A stretch of DNA of 40,749 nucleotides from an uncultured Lachnospiraceae bacterium (GCA_910585625.1 CAJUFQ010000031.1:1-40749), one strand, 5' to 3'; positions 32,019-40,597 are shown, counted from the stretch's first letter. Notes: a model not told the origin generated them from the sequence alone. Numbers and translations: made by a program.

Positions 32019-32954
32019 TTATTCCATAAAAAGTTTAACCGGGCGGATGCATCCACGCGCTTCTTCCCACTTGTAAATGCCTGCAAATTCCCGGCCCGCG
32101 CCATAGACGCGCAAACTCCCCTCCTTATGCCGCTCTTCCCAGCCTAAAAGCCACTGAGATTTCAAGGGATTGCCGTTGTGCAGCTGTTTGGAAAATTCCT
32201 CCCTCACCGATACCTGGGGATACTGCATAAATACGCTGTCTGTATCCGCCACCAAGTCCTTTAATCCTTCCCTTGCCAGCTCTCCTTGCGGATGCTGCGC
32301 ACGCAAGGCCTGAATAAAAGACTCAATTTCCTGCAGTTTTTTGGCATCTTCCAACCCAAATCCTGCCACACGGGTACGTAAAAGCGATTCCATGCATCCG
32401 CCACAGCCTGCCGCTGCCCCGATATCGTGGCACAAAGTGCGAATATATGTTCCCTTGGAACAATGCACACGCATCCTCACCCTCGGCAGATTGATTTCAG
32501 AAACCTCTATGGAAAAAATCTCTACCTCCCGTGGCTTACGCTCTATCTCCACGCCTGCCCGCGCCAAATCGCAGAGCTTCTTCCCGCCGACCTTCAATGC
32601 GGAATACATAGGCGGAACCTGGGAATATTTCCCCACAAACCCTGCGATGATTTCTTTAATCTCCTCTTGCCTGCAAGACACTGGCAACTCTTCCAGCACG
32701 GTTCCGGTAATGTCCTGCGTGTCGGTAATTTTCCCCAAAAGCAACACAGCCTCATACTCTTTGTCTTTGTCAGTAAGCAGGCCGCAGACCTTCGTCGCTT
32801 TGCCAAGGCACACAGGAAGCACTCCTTCTGCATCCGGGTCTAAAGTCCCCGTATGGCCGATTTTTTTTTGTCTGAATATCCCACGGAGCTTCGCCACCAC
32901 ATCATGGGACGTGAAGCCCTTTTCTTTGTAAACATTGATGATTCCGTTAATCAT
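32019..32954 (-). CDS. truB: tRNA pseudouridine-55 synthase
   Basis: A 311-residue TruB that makes pseudouridine 55 in the T-loop of tRNAs. The catalytic Asp lies in KIGHTGTLDPDAEGVLPVC; further conserved blocks are VPPMYSALKVGGKKL and CSKGTYIRTLCHDIG. The C-terminus has a short PUA-like extension. The ATG at 32954 follows AAAGG by 7 bases and overlaps the nrnA stop by 8 bases; a longer frame from 32975 is less likely. Confidence 0.97.
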   Translation of the reverse strand: MINGIINVYKEKGFTSHDVVAKLRGIFRQKKIGHTGTLDPDAEGVLPVCLGKATKVCGLLTDKDKEYEAVLLLGKITDTQDITGTVLEELPVSCRQEEIKEIIAGFVGKYSQVPPMYSALKVGGKKLCDLARAGVEIERKPREVEIFSIEVSEINLPRVRMRVHCSKGTYIRTLCHDIGAAAGCGGCMESLLRTRVAGFGLEDAKKLQEIESFIQALRAQHPQGELAREGLKDLVADTDSVFMQYPQVSVREEFSKQLHNGNPLKSQWLLGWEERHKEGSLRVYGAGREFAGIYKWEEARGCIRPVKLFME

Positions 32955-33909
32955 GTAGCTGCCTTTCAATTTCACTACAGAGCCTGCCCAATATATCCTC
33001 CGGCTTGCCGTCCATCGTCGCGCCTGCGGCCCTCACATGGCCGCCGCCATCATGCTTCATGGCAATTTCCGCAACGTTTGCCTTCCCATTGGAACGCATG
33101 CTCACTTTCCAGGTTCCATCCTCGTTCTCATAGAGGAAAATTGCCGCTTCCACTCCTTTTGTCACCCTTAACTGGCTGACAATCCCTTCCAGATGTTTGG
33201 GCAGCACCTGAAAACGCTCCATCTCTGCCCGGCTTACTGCCGTGGCAATCACAGACCCCTCCAGGAAGAGCCTGCTGTTTAACAATGCCTGCCCCAATAT
33301 TTTGTTCTGCGCATATGTTTTCGTATAAAAAGTATCGTCGACAATTTTTGAAAAATCAATGCCTTTTTCCATAAGGACGCCTGCCGCTTGCATGGTCTTG
33401 GCGGAAGTGCTGGAATACTGGAACATCCCTGTGTCATGCACCATTCCCACATAAATGCATTCCGCGATTTCCCTTGTGATTTTCTCCTCCCCAATCAGTT
33501 CGAAGATTAATTCCGAGGTGGAGCTGGTCTCTGGGAAAATGTAATTCTCATCCGCAAAGCTGGCATTGCTCATATGATGGTCGATACAGATTGTCTTTGC
33601 TGCCGTCTCGAAATACTTCACAGCATCCCCAAGCCTTCCAACATCCCCGCAATCCTGCACGATGCACAAATCATATGCTTGGTCATTATCACAGGAACTG
33701 CGTATCTTATCTGAATTTTTTAAGAATTTAAATATATTTGGAATGGGTTCTAAATAGATATCCACTTGAATCTGCGGATACCATGTGGCAATGTAATTAT
33801 AAGTTGCCAGGCATGACCCCACGCAGTCGCCGTCAGGCCTGACATGGCCTGCAATGGCAACTGTCTTTACATGTGCCAGCTGAGATGACAAATCTCTCAT
33901 TTCAAACAC
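32947..33909 (-). CDS. nrnA: DHH-family phosphoesterase (nanoRNase / pAp phosphatase)
   Basis: A 320-residue NrnA-type enzyme that degrades 2-5 nt RNAs and dephosphorylates 3'-phosphoadenosine-5'-phosphate. The DHH domain shows GHVRPDGDCVGSCLA (metal-binding D residues), VQDCGD and the eponymous CIDHHMSN. The C-terminal DHHA1 domain carries the substrate-binding GGGHVRAAGAT. It overlaps truB by 8 bp and follows rbfA by 56 bp, the standard rbfA-nrnA-truB-ribF order in Firmicutes. Start at 33909 could also be the internal ATG three codons later. Confidence 0.96.
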   Translation of the reverse strand: MFEMRDLSSQLAHVKTVAIAGHVRPDGDCVGSCLATYNYIATWYPQIQVDIYLEPIPNIFKFLKNSDKIRSSCDNDQAYDLCIVQDCGDVGRLGDAVKYFETAAKTICIDHHMSNASFADENYIFPETSSTSELIFELIGEEKITREIAECIYVGMVHDTGMFQYSSTSAKTMQAAGVLMEKGIDFSKIVDDTFYTKTYAQNKILGQALLNSRLFLEGSVIATAVSRAEMERFQVLPKHLEGIVSQLRVTKGVEAAIFLYENEDGTWKVSMRSNGKANVAEIAMKHDGGGHVRAAGATMDGKPEDILGRLCSEIERQLHD

Positions 33910-33965
33910 TCCTCACTGACAGCCTGCGCCGTCAATCATTTTTCCATTGGCAGATACGCCAGCCA

Positions 33966-34328
33966 TCAATTATCCTGCTGGCGGTTTACGTCATCAATTA
34001 ATTTTGACATATTTACGCCATACTCAATGGACTGGTCCAAGATGAACCGGATTTCCGGCGTATTCCTCAGATTAATATTCTGCGCCAGTTTCCTGCGTAT
34101 ATACCCTTCTGCGCTCTTTAGCCCTGCAATGGTGTCCTGCTGGGATTTTTCATCCCCCAGCACGCTGATGTACGCCTTGCAGCTCTTCAAATCCGGCGCA
34201 ACCTCAACAGAGACTACCGAGGTGAAGGGATTAATCCTGGGATCTTTGATTTCCCCATGGATGATGCTGCTCAGTTCACGCAGCACCTCGCCGTTGATTC
34301 TTGTATTTTTAATGCTGTTTTTTCTCAT
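33966..34328 (-). CDS. rbfA: Ribosome-binding factor A
   Basis: A 120-residue RbfA that assists late 16S rRNA maturation in the 30S subunit. It shows RINGEVLRELSSIIHGEIKDPR, here quoted in part, followed by VSVVEVAPDLKSCKAYISVLG-type strands and the RRKLAQNINLRNTPEIRFILD end. It lies 67 bp after infB and is in the normal position. The C-terminus ends DDVNRQQDN, a typical short tail. Confidence 0.96.
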   Translation of the reverse strand: MRKNSIKNTRINGEVLRELSSIIHGEIKDPRINPFTSVVSVEVAPDLKSCKAYISVLGDEKSQQDTIAGLKSAEGYIRRKLAQNINLRNTPEIRFILDQSIEYGVNMSKLIDDVNRQQDN

Positions 34329-34395
34329 AAAATGCCTTACTCCTTCTCTGCCCCAAGCGATTTGCCAAGCCTTTGCCGGCCGATGGCTCCAGGAT

Positions 34396-37275
34396 TTAAC
34401 GCGGCACTTCTACCATAGTATATGCCTCCACTACGTCAAGCTCCTGAATATCATTGAAGCCGTCAAATACAAGGCCGCATTCATAGCCTGCCCTTACTTC
34501 CTTAACATCATCCTTAAAACGTTTCAATGATGCAAGATCTCCCTCAAAAATCTGCGTGCCTTCCCTGGAAATACGCACCTTGCAGCCTCTCTGGAAAGTA
34601 CCGTCCAGCACATAAGACCCTGCGATGTTGCCGACGCCGGATGCCTTAAATATCTGGCGGATTTCTGCATGGCCGAGTACCTTTTCTTCAAATATCGGAT
34701 CGAGCATCCCTTTCATGGCCGCCTGCACGTCTTCAATGGCATTATAGATTACCTTATACAGCCTCATATCCACGCCTTCACGCTCTGCCGTAGCTTTTGC
34801 CGTTGCATCCGGGCGCACGTTGAAACCAATGATAATCGCATTGGAAGCAGATGCCAGGCTGACGTCCGACTCGTTGATGGCTCCGACTCCTCCGTGGATG
34901 ACTTTGACCAAAACTTCCTCGTCAGACAGCTTTACCAGACTCTGCTTGACTGCTTCAACAGAACCTTGTACATCGGCTTTCACGATAATCGGCAGTTCTT
35001 TGATGTTTCCTGACTGTATCTGTGAAAACAGGTCGTCCAGGGACATCCTTGCTTTCGTGTCTTCCAGCATCCGCTCGCGTCCCTCAGAAATGAAGGTATC
35101 CGCAAAACTCTTGGCTTCTTTTTCCGAATCTGTACATACAAAGATTTCCCCTGCGTTCGGCACGTTATTCAAGCCTAATATTTCCACTGGCGTAGATGGG
35201 GAAGCTTCTTTGACACGTCTTCCTTTGTCGTCAATCATTGCCCTTACTTTTCCATAGCAGCTTCCACAGGCAATCGGCTGGCCTACCTTCAAGGTACCTT
35301 TCTGCACCAAGACTGTCGCCACGGAGCCGCGCCCTTTGTCAAGCTGTGCCTCAATGACAAGCCCGCGGGCATTGCGCTTGGGATTTGCTTTCAGTTCACA
35401 TACTTCCGCCGTCAGCAGCACCATCTCCAGCAGGGAATCAATCCCTTCATGTGTATGGGCTGATACTGGTACAAAAATCGTGCTTCCGCCCCAGTCTTCC
35501 GGAATCAGCTCATGCTCCGCAAGCTCCTGCTTTACACGTTCGATATTGGCGCTTGGCTTATCAACTTTATTGATTGCCACGATAATTTCCACGCCTGCCG
35601 CCTTTGCATGGCTGATTGCCTCCACCGTCTGCGGCATGACGCCGTCGTCGGCAGCGACCACCAGGATGGCAATGTCCGTGGCATTTGCCCCTCGCATACG
35701 CATGGCGGTAAACGCCTCATGCCCCGGCGTGTCTAAGAACGTAATCTTCTCTCCATTGCACTCAACCATGTAAGCACCGATATGCTGGGTAATCCCTCCT
35801 GCTTCCCGGTCAATGACATGGGTATCGCGGATGGCATCCAGCAGCGATGTCTTACCGTGGTCAACATGGCCCATAACGCAGACAACCGGCGGGCGTTTTA
35901 CCATAGTTGCCTCGTCTTCGTCTTCTTCTTTCAAAAGTTCCGCAATCACATCCACCTTTTCTTCCATCTCGCAGATACAGTTAAATTCAAGGGCAATCTC
36001 TTCTGCAGTAGCGAAATCAATCTCATTGTTCACGGTCACTATGTTACCCTGCAGGAAAAGCTTCTTGATGATTGCAGAAGCCTGCACCTTCATACGGTCT
36101 GCAAATTCTTTGATCGTCATCTTCTCCGGCAGTGTAATTGTCTTAATTGTATCTTCTTCTTTCTTTTGCGGCTGCGGCGTCGGATGCTGGTTCTTTTTGC
36201 CTCTGGTCTTTTTCTCCAGATTGTCAAACCGTTCTTTTTTCCTGCCCATCATATCTTTCTCATGACGTTGGCTGTTAGCTTTGCGGTTATCGCGGTCACG
36301 GCTCTCTTTTCCCCTTGAATCTTCCATGGACGCTGCCGGGCTGTTCTGGTTCATCTTATTGATTTCCTGCTCAAAACGGCTCTTCTGCCCCTGACGCCCA
36401 TTCTGGTAATTTCTGCCGTTGCGGTCTCCCTGCGGCCTGCCATTGCGGTCTCCCTGCGGCCTGTTGTTTCGTTCTCCCTGCGGCCTGTTGTTCCGGTCTC
36501 CCTGTGGCCTTCCGCTGCGGTCTCCCTGCGGCCTGTTGTTCCGGTCTCCCTGCGGCCTTCCGCTGCGGTCTCCCTGCGGCCTGTTGTTTCGGTCTCCCTG
36601 CGGCCTTCCGCTGCGGTCTCCCTGCGGCCTTCCGCTGCGGTCTCCTTGCGGCCTGCTGCCTCGGTCTCCCTGTGGCCTTCCGCCGCGGTCTCCTTGTGGC
36701 TTCACTGCACTATCCTGCGGACGTGCCGTCTGCTCACTCTGAGCCTTAATCGTCTGTTCTGCCTGCGGCCTGGGCATATTTCCCTGTGGGCGCGCATTAC
36801 GGTCTCCCTGCGGACGCGCATTACGGTCCCCCTGAGGCCTTGCCGGGCGTTTTTTAGCCGTCTTGCTGTTCTGCGGATTAAACACTGCCGTAATGCTTGA
36901 TTTCTTTTTGGGGCGTTCCTGGCCCTTCCCCTGATCCTGCGGCGTTGCTTTCACCGAAACTTCCGGCCCTCTTGCCGTCATTTCCTGCGGAGCCTTTTTT
37001 ACCGCCTCCGCTTGCGGCATCTTTTCTGCTGATTCTTTTTCTCTTACCGGGTTCTGCTGCGCCTGCGGTTTTGCCGGAACTTCCTTTACTTCTTCCCTTC
37101 TCCCGGAATCCGCTTTCTGCCCGGAAAACCTTTTCCTTACCATCTCTATGACCTCATCTTCCACTGAACTGCTTGCCACCTTACCCATAATATTTTTTTC
37201 TGTAAGGAATTTAATTACTTCCTTAGATTCCATGTTCAATTCATTTGCAAGTGCATATATCCTCATTTTTGCCAT
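34396..37275 (-). CDS. infB: Translation initiation factor IF-2, with RPQGDR-repeat N-terminal tail
   Basis: A 959-residue IF2, the GTPase that places fMet-tRNA on the 30S subunit. An IF2-N domain (YALANELNMESKEVIKFL) is at the start and a second one lies at about 385-435. Between them is a long disordered region, including twelve near-identical 8-residue units (RPQGDRSG/NN type). The G domain shows GHVDHGKTSLLD, DTPGHEAF, NKVDK and VSAHTHEG. Domains II to IV follow, ending in the fMet-tRNA-binding C2 region (GYECGLVFDGFNDI). GGAGG lies 8 bases before the ATG at 37275. The basic repeat tail is unusual and might bind RNA. Confidence 0.98.
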   Translation of the reverse strand: MAKMRIYALANELNMESKEVIKFLTEKNIMGKVASSSVEDEVIEMVRKRFSGQKADSGRREEVKEVPAKPQAQQNPVREKESAEKMPQAEAVKKAPQEMTARGPEVSVKATPQDQGKGQERPKKKSSITAVFNPQNSKTAKKRPARPQGDRNARPQGDRNARPQGNMPRPQAEQTIKAQSEQTARPQDSAVKPQGDRGGRPQGDRGSRPQGDRSGRPQGDRSGRPQGDRNNRPQGDRSGRPQGDRNNRPQGDRSGRPQGDRNNRPQGERNNRPQGDRNGRPQGDRNGRNYQNGRQGQKSRFEQEINKMNQNSPAASMEDSRGKESRDRDNRKANSQRHEKDMMGRKKERFDNLEKKTRGKKNQHPTPQPQKKEEDTIKTITLPEKMTIKEFADRMKVQASAIIKKLFLQGNIVTVNNEIDFATAEEIALEFNCICEMEEKVDVIAELLKEEDEDEATMVKRPPVVCVMGHVDHGKTSLLDAIRDTHVIDREAGGITQHIGAYMVECNGEKITFLDTPGHEAFTAMRMRGANATDIAILVVAADDGVMPQTVEAISHAKAAGVEIIVAINKVDKPSANIERVKQELAEHELIPEDWGGSTIFVPVSAHTHEGIDSLLEMVLLTAEVCELKANPKRNARGLVIEAQLDKGRGSVATVLVQKGTLKVGQPIACGSCYGKVRAMIDDKGRRVKEASPSTPVEILGLNNVPNAGEIFVCTDSEKEAKSFADTFISEGRERMLEDTKARMSLDDLFSQIQSGNIKELPIIVKADVQGSVEAVKQSLVKLSDEEVLVKVIHGGVGAINESDVSLASASNAIIIGFNVRPDATAKATAEREGVDMRLYKVIYNAIEDVQAAMKGMLDPIFEEKVLGHAEIRQIFKASGVGNIAGSYVLDGTFQRGCKVRISREGTQIFEGDLASLKRFKDDVKEVRAGYECGLVFDGFNDIQELDVVEAYTMVEVPR
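36415..36702 (-). repeat. 24-bp coding tandem repeat in infB (12 units)
   Basis: Twelve consecutive 24-bp units encode (R/K)PQG(D/E)R followed by GG, GS, SG, NN or NG. DNA identity between units is very high (CCTGCGGCC...CGGTCTC on the plus strand), so copy number could vary by slippage. More diverged RPQGDRNA copies lie at 36780-36850. Confidence 0.9.
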
Positions 37276-37289
37276 ATTTACTACCTCCG

Positions 37290-37610
37290 CTATTCCGTTT
37301 TCTCTGCTAATTTCAATTTTTCCTCCAGGCTTTTGGCAAAGCCTTCATCAAGTACCGCAAGGGACGCCCGGAACTGCTTGCCGATTGCGTTTCCCAGCCT
37401 CTCCTTTGATGCATACAAATACATAGGAACCTGATAAAAGGAACACATATTTCGAAACATTTTTTTCGTATTTTCCGAGGCTTCCTCAGACACGACTACA
37501 AGAAATGCACTGCCGGATTTCACAGCTTTCTCCGTAGAAAATTCTCCGCTTGCAATCCTTCCCGCTTTAGCCGCCAGGCCAAGCATGGATAATATCCTAT
37601 CCCTTTGCAA
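37290..37610 (-). CDS. L7Ae/L30e-family RNA-binding protein (YlxQ)
   Basis: A 106-residue member of the L7Ae/L30e/S12e fold, probable kink-turn RNA binder. It shows LSMLGLAAKAGRIASGEFSTEKAVKSG, quoted in part, followed by FLVVVSEEASENTKKMF and a VPMYLYASKERLGNAIGK segment, typical of YlxQ in the nusA-infB cluster. It overlaps the end of rnpM by 14 bp and is followed by infB after 14 bp. Precise role is unknown. Confidence 0.92.
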   Translation of the reverse strand: MQRDRILSMLGLAAKAGRIASGEFSTEKAVKSGSAFLVVVSEEASENTKKMFRNMCSFYQVPMYLYASKERLGNAIGKQFRASLAVLDEGFAKSLEEKLKLAEKTE

Positions 37611-37869
37611 TAATTTCCATCTCCTTCGTCAAATCCTCAATCACTTCCTGAGGTATTGCAGTTTTTAACGACCGCTCCAGCCCTTTGCTCTTAATTGCCT
37701 GCGCAAGACACTCTTTATTCGGACACACATATGCCCCTCTGCCGTTTTTTCTCCCTGTGGCATCAAGAAGAATCTCATTCTCCGCGGTCTTTATTACCCG
37801 AAACAATTCTTTCTTACTCTTCATTTCTCTGCACCCGACGCATTGGCGCATAGGGATTTTCTTATTCAT
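37597..37869 (-). CDS. rnpM: RnpM/YlxR-family RNA-binding protein (DUF448)
   Basis: A 90-residue YlxR protein, shown in B. subtilis to bind and modulate RNase P RNA. The signature PMRQCVGCREMKSKKELFRV and GRGAYVCPNKECLAQA are present. The ATG at 37869 overlaps the end of nusA by 8 bases and has AAGGGG about 10 bases upstream. The same frame stays open a further 432 bp upstream through the repeat tail of nusA, but that extension is only a shadow of nusA, with basic Met/Arg/Lys repeats. Confidence 0.94.
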   Translation of the reverse strand: MNKKIPMRQCVGCREMKSKKELFRVIKTAENEILLDATGRKNGRGAYVCPNKECLAQAIKSKGLERSLKTAIPQEVIEDLTKEMEIIAKG

Positions 37870-39304
37870 AAGACTGTTCCCCTTGTGCCTCCCCAGCCGA
37901 CTCTGCATAATCATCCGCTTCTTCATAATTGTCCGCGGGCCCTTCTTCATAACCATCCGTTTCCTCATAACCGTCTGCGGGTTCTTCCTCATAACTATCG
38001 AAAGTTTCTTCATAACCGCCCGCTTCCTCATAGCCATTCGCTTCCTCATAGCCATCCGCGGGTCCATCTTCATAACCACCTGCTTCCTCATAGCCGTCCG
38101 CGGGTTCTTCTTCGTAACTGTCGGAAGTTCCTTCATAACCGCCCGCTTCCTCATAACCGTCTGAGAACTCTTCCTCATAACCGTCTGCATAACCGCCTTC
38201 TTCAAACGGTTCCTCTTCATATTCGTCATACTCTTCGTAGTCGTTCTCATAATCCATGAAATCGCCGGCTTCCCTTGCCTGCGTCTCACTCTTAATATCA
38301 ATTTTGAACCCTGTCAGCCTTGCTGCCAGCCTTGCGTTCTGCCCTTCTTTTCCGATTGCAAGGGACAATTGGTAATCCGGCACGACCACTTTGGCAGTCT
38401 TCTCTTCCGCATCGGCAATGACGGAAATGACTTTGGCCGGGCTTAAGGCATTCTCAATCAGCATCGCCGCATTGTCACTCCAGTTGATGATATCTATTTT
38501 CTCTCCCCTCAGTTCATTAACGATGGCATTGACCCTGGCACCATTCAGGCCGACACATGCCCCGACCGGATCCACATCCGGGTCATTGCTCCATACGGCA
38601 ATCTTCGTCCTGCTTCCTGCTTCCCGGGAAATGCTCTTAATCTCCACAATCCCATCTTTTACCTCAGTCACTTCTGATTCAAACAGACGCTTTACCAATT
38701 CCGGATGGGTTCTGGACACCAAAACCTTCGGCCCTTTTGAAGTAGCCTTGACCTCCAGGATATATAGTTTTATACGCTCTGTAGGCTGGAACACTTCTCC
38801 CCTGATCTGTTCATTCTCACTCAAGATGGCGTCTACCTTCCCAAGGTTGATGCTGATGTTCTTCCCTACATACCGCTGGACAATGCCCGTGACAACATCT
38901 TTCTCTTTCTCATAGTACTGGTCATATAAGACCTTGCGTTCCTCTTCACGGATTTTCTGCAAGATTACATTCTTGGCATTCTGGGTCGCAATCCGGCCAA
39001 ATTCCTTCGACTTCACTTCAATGTTCACAATGTCGCCCACTTCGTATTTGGAATCTATCATCCTGGCATTCCCCAAGCTGATTTCCGTCACCTCATCTTC
39101 CACTTCTTCCACCACAGTTTTTTCCGCGTACACATGGTACTCACAAGTCTCAGGATTCATGTCTACTTTAATGTTGTCTGATTTGCCGAAATGATTCTTG
39201 CAGGCTGTGAGCAGTGAATTCTCAATCGCTTCCAGCAGCGTCTCCTTGCTGATGTCCTTCTCCTTCTCCAATATATTTAACGCTTCTAATAACTCATTGT
39301 TCAT
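37862..39304 (-). CDS. nusA: Transcription termination/antitermination factor NusA with long acidic Tyr-Glu tail
   Basis: A 480-residue NusA that binds RNA polymerase and modulates pausing, termination and antitermination. The N-terminal domain (1-125), S1 (about 132-200), KH1 (about 210-275, with GACVGLNGARVNAIVNEL) and KH2 (about 280-345, with LAIGKEGQNARLAARLTG) are complete. After about residue 350 the Firmicutes core should end, but here a 125-residue tail of repeated YEE/GYEEAGGYE/DSYEEEPAD units follows. This strongly acidic, Tyr-rich tail may mimic nucleic acid or be a regulatory disordered region; this is inference. AGGAGG lies 8 bases before the ATG at 39304. The tail end overlaps rnpM. 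Confidence 0.97.
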   Translation of the reverse strand: MNNELLEALNILEKEKDISKETLLEAIENSLLTACKNHFGKSDNIKVDMNPETCEYHVYAEKTVVEEVEDEVTEISLGNARMIDSKYEVGDIVNIEVKSKEFGRIATQNAKNVILQKIREEERKVLYDQYYEKEKDVVTGIVQRYVGKNISINLGKVDAILSENEQIRGEVFQPTERIKLYILEVKATSKGPKVLVSRTHPELVKRLFESEVTEVKDGIVEIKSISREAGSRTKIAVWSNDPDVDPVGACVGLNGARVNAIVNELRGEKIDIINWSDNAAMLIENALSPAKVISVIADAEEKTAKVVVPDYQLSLAIGKEGQNARLAARLTGFKIDIKSETQAREAGDFMDYENDYEEYDEYEEEPFEEGGYADGYEEEFSDGYEEAGGYEGTSDSYEEEPADGYEEAGGYEDGPADGYEEANGYEEAGGYEETFDSYEEEPADGYEETDGYEEGPADNYEEADDYAESAGEAQGEQSYE

Positions 39305-39345
39305 TTTTTTATCCTCCTGAATTGTTTTCTGTTATTTGACGCATC

Positions 39346-39813
39346 TCAAAAATCAAAAGCAAGTCGGATTAAGGCGATGTCAGATTTCACAAATGTCATC
39401 TCTGTACCGCCATCCAGCTCTATAGTCACTGTGCTGTCATCAAATGATTTCAAAATCCCATAGAATTCTTTCTCTTTATTAATTGCGCGGTATGTGCGGA
39501 TTTCCAGCTCTTTGCCCACGCTCCTCACATAATCTTTCTCCTTTTTCAAGGGCCTGCCAAGCCCTGGGGAACTTACTTCAAATATATAAGATTCCTCTAT
39601 ATAATCTTCTTCGTCCAGCAGATCGCTCATCCGTCTGCTCACAAGTTCGCAGTCATCTACCGTAATCCCGCCTTCTTTATCTATATACGCCCGCAGATAC
39701 CAGTTGCTGCCTTCCTTCACATATTCCACATCAACCAGTTCAAACTGATGCTCTTCCATAATAGGCATTAATAGTTCTTCCGTCTTCTGTTCATAAACTT
39801 CTCTTCTCGACAT
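39346..39813 (-). CDS. rimP: Ribosome maturation factor RimP
   Basis: A 155-residue RimP needed for 30S maturation. Conserved segments are FELVDVEYVKEGSNWYLRAYIDKEGG, quoted to its key part, ITVDDCELVSRRMSDLLDEE and EVSSPGLGRPLKKEKDY, followed by the Sm-like C-terminal domain. The ATG at 39813 starts the family-typical helix and has AGGTG upstream; longer starts at 39846 and 39891 run into the leader hairpin. It is the first gene of the rimP-nusA-rnpM-ylxQ-infB-rbfA-nrnA-truB-ribF operon. Confidence 0.96.
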   Translation of the reverse strand: MSRREVYEQKTEELLMPIMEEHQFELVDVEYVKEGSNWYLRAYIDKEGGITVDDCELVSRRMSDLLDEEDYIEESYIFEVSSPGLGRPLKKEKDYVRSVGKELEIRTYRAINKEKEFYGILKSFDDSTVTIELDGGTEMTFVKSDIALIRLAFDF

Positions 39814-39863
39814 ATCACACCTGCCTTTCCGACTGACTTCCTCCATGTGCCCTACACACAAAA

Positions 39864-39891
39864 TTGAGAGTGGACAGCTGCCCACTCTCAA
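39864..39891 (-). terminator. Leader stem-loop with T tract before rimP (attenuator candidate)
   Basis: Reading left, TTGAGAGTGG (39891-39882) pairs perfectly with CCACTCTCAA (39873-39864) and TTTTGTGTG follows. It lies between the operon promoter (39919-39947) and rimP, so it would cut transcription before the first gene unless read through. NusA, encoded downstream, acts on such hairpins. Confidence 0.6.
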
Positions 39892-39918
39892 GCTTTGGAT
39901 TATCTAGTTATCATATAT

Positions 39919-39947
39919 ATGATAGCACTTGGTAACGGAAAAAGCAA
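39919..39947 (-). promoter_or_regulatory. Promoter of the rimP-nusA-infB operon
   Basis: Reading left, TTGCTT (39947-39942), a 17-base spacer and TATCAT (39924-39919) form a good sigma-A promoter about 105 bases before the rimP start, immediately after the upstream terminator. Confidence 0.7.
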
Positions 39948-39948
39948 G

Positions 39949-39984
39949 AAAAAAAACCGGAATTACCATTTTGCCGGCAATTCC
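39949..39984 (-). terminator. Strong terminator upstream of the rimP operon
   Basis: Reading left, GGAATTGCC (39984-39976) pairs with GGTAATTCC (39967-39959) with one G-T pair, followed after GG by eight Ts (39956-39949). It ends the padR-side transcript. A second stem lies before it: TTTGGGGCA at 39991-39999 with TGCCCCAAA at 40025-40033. Confidence 0.9.
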
Positions 39985-40087
39985 AACCCTTTTGGGGCAG
40001 GCTGGCCACCATCTTCCACAGGGATGCCCCAAACAATTCTGTTGCTGCCCGTCCGAAAAACTTACATAGCTACATTGAGACAACTTT

Positions 40088-40597
40088 CTAGAAGCGGGTT
40101 GTCCCCGTTATCTCGGCATCTACCAAATCCATCATCCTTTTAACATTAGCAGCATGGATTGCAGAAACTTCCTTCTCCCACACCGAATTCACTTGTTTTT
40201 CGATTCCCGCACGGTAGTTCTACAAAACCTCAAGACGTTCTTGCAAAAGTTCCTGCTGTTCATCAGGGGTAAACGTGTCCAAAAAAAGGCTGCGATAGAA
40301 AAGATATTTGTATCATAGCTGAATTGCCGGACAGATGCTCTGAGCGCACCGGAAAACTCCTCCCTCCCCCTATCTGTAAGGCTGTAAACGGTGCGGTCTG
40401 GCATATTTCCTACTTTTTCAGTCGCACCTGATATGTACCTTTTTTTCAAGTGCTTTTAATGTAGAATATACCGTTGAATCAGCAATATTAAACCACCATT
40501 TTACGTTCATGTAGTTTAATCGCTTGATGATTTCATACGCATTCAGTGGCTTTTCTCTGATAAGACCTAAAAGCATTGTGGCCGGTTTTGACAACAT
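40088..40597 (-). pseudogene. PadR-family transcriptional regulator, broken by two frameshifts and a stop
   Basis: The start at 40597 follows AAGGAGG and reads MLSKPATMLLGLIREKPLNA, a PadR winged-helix opening, then YEIIKRLNYMNVKWWFNIAD and STVYSTLKALEKK. A missing A in the run at 40440-40446 ends that frame; RYISGATEKVGN and YSLTDRGREEF continue in another frame. A second missing T at the A7/T7 run 40281-40287 shifts FFLDTFTPDEQQELLQERLE into a third frame. There a TAG replaces a sense codon (LEVL-stop-NYRAGIEK), before the true end at 40088. Each lesion alone would disable it. With a nonsense codon as well as the homopolymer shifts, it looks truly dead and not just misread. No partner membrane gene follows. 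Confidence 0.88.

Noticed and set aside
35336..35773. Plus-strand frames opposite infB
   Set aside because: Antisense shadows with no ribosome binding site or recognisable domain.
36419..36742. Regular repeats resembling a CRISPR array
   Set aside because: Units are 24 bp with no unique spacers and lie in frame within infB.
37870..38301. Long N-terminal extension of RnpM through nusA
   Set aside because: Low-complexity shadow of the nusA tail; the conserved family start is at 37869.
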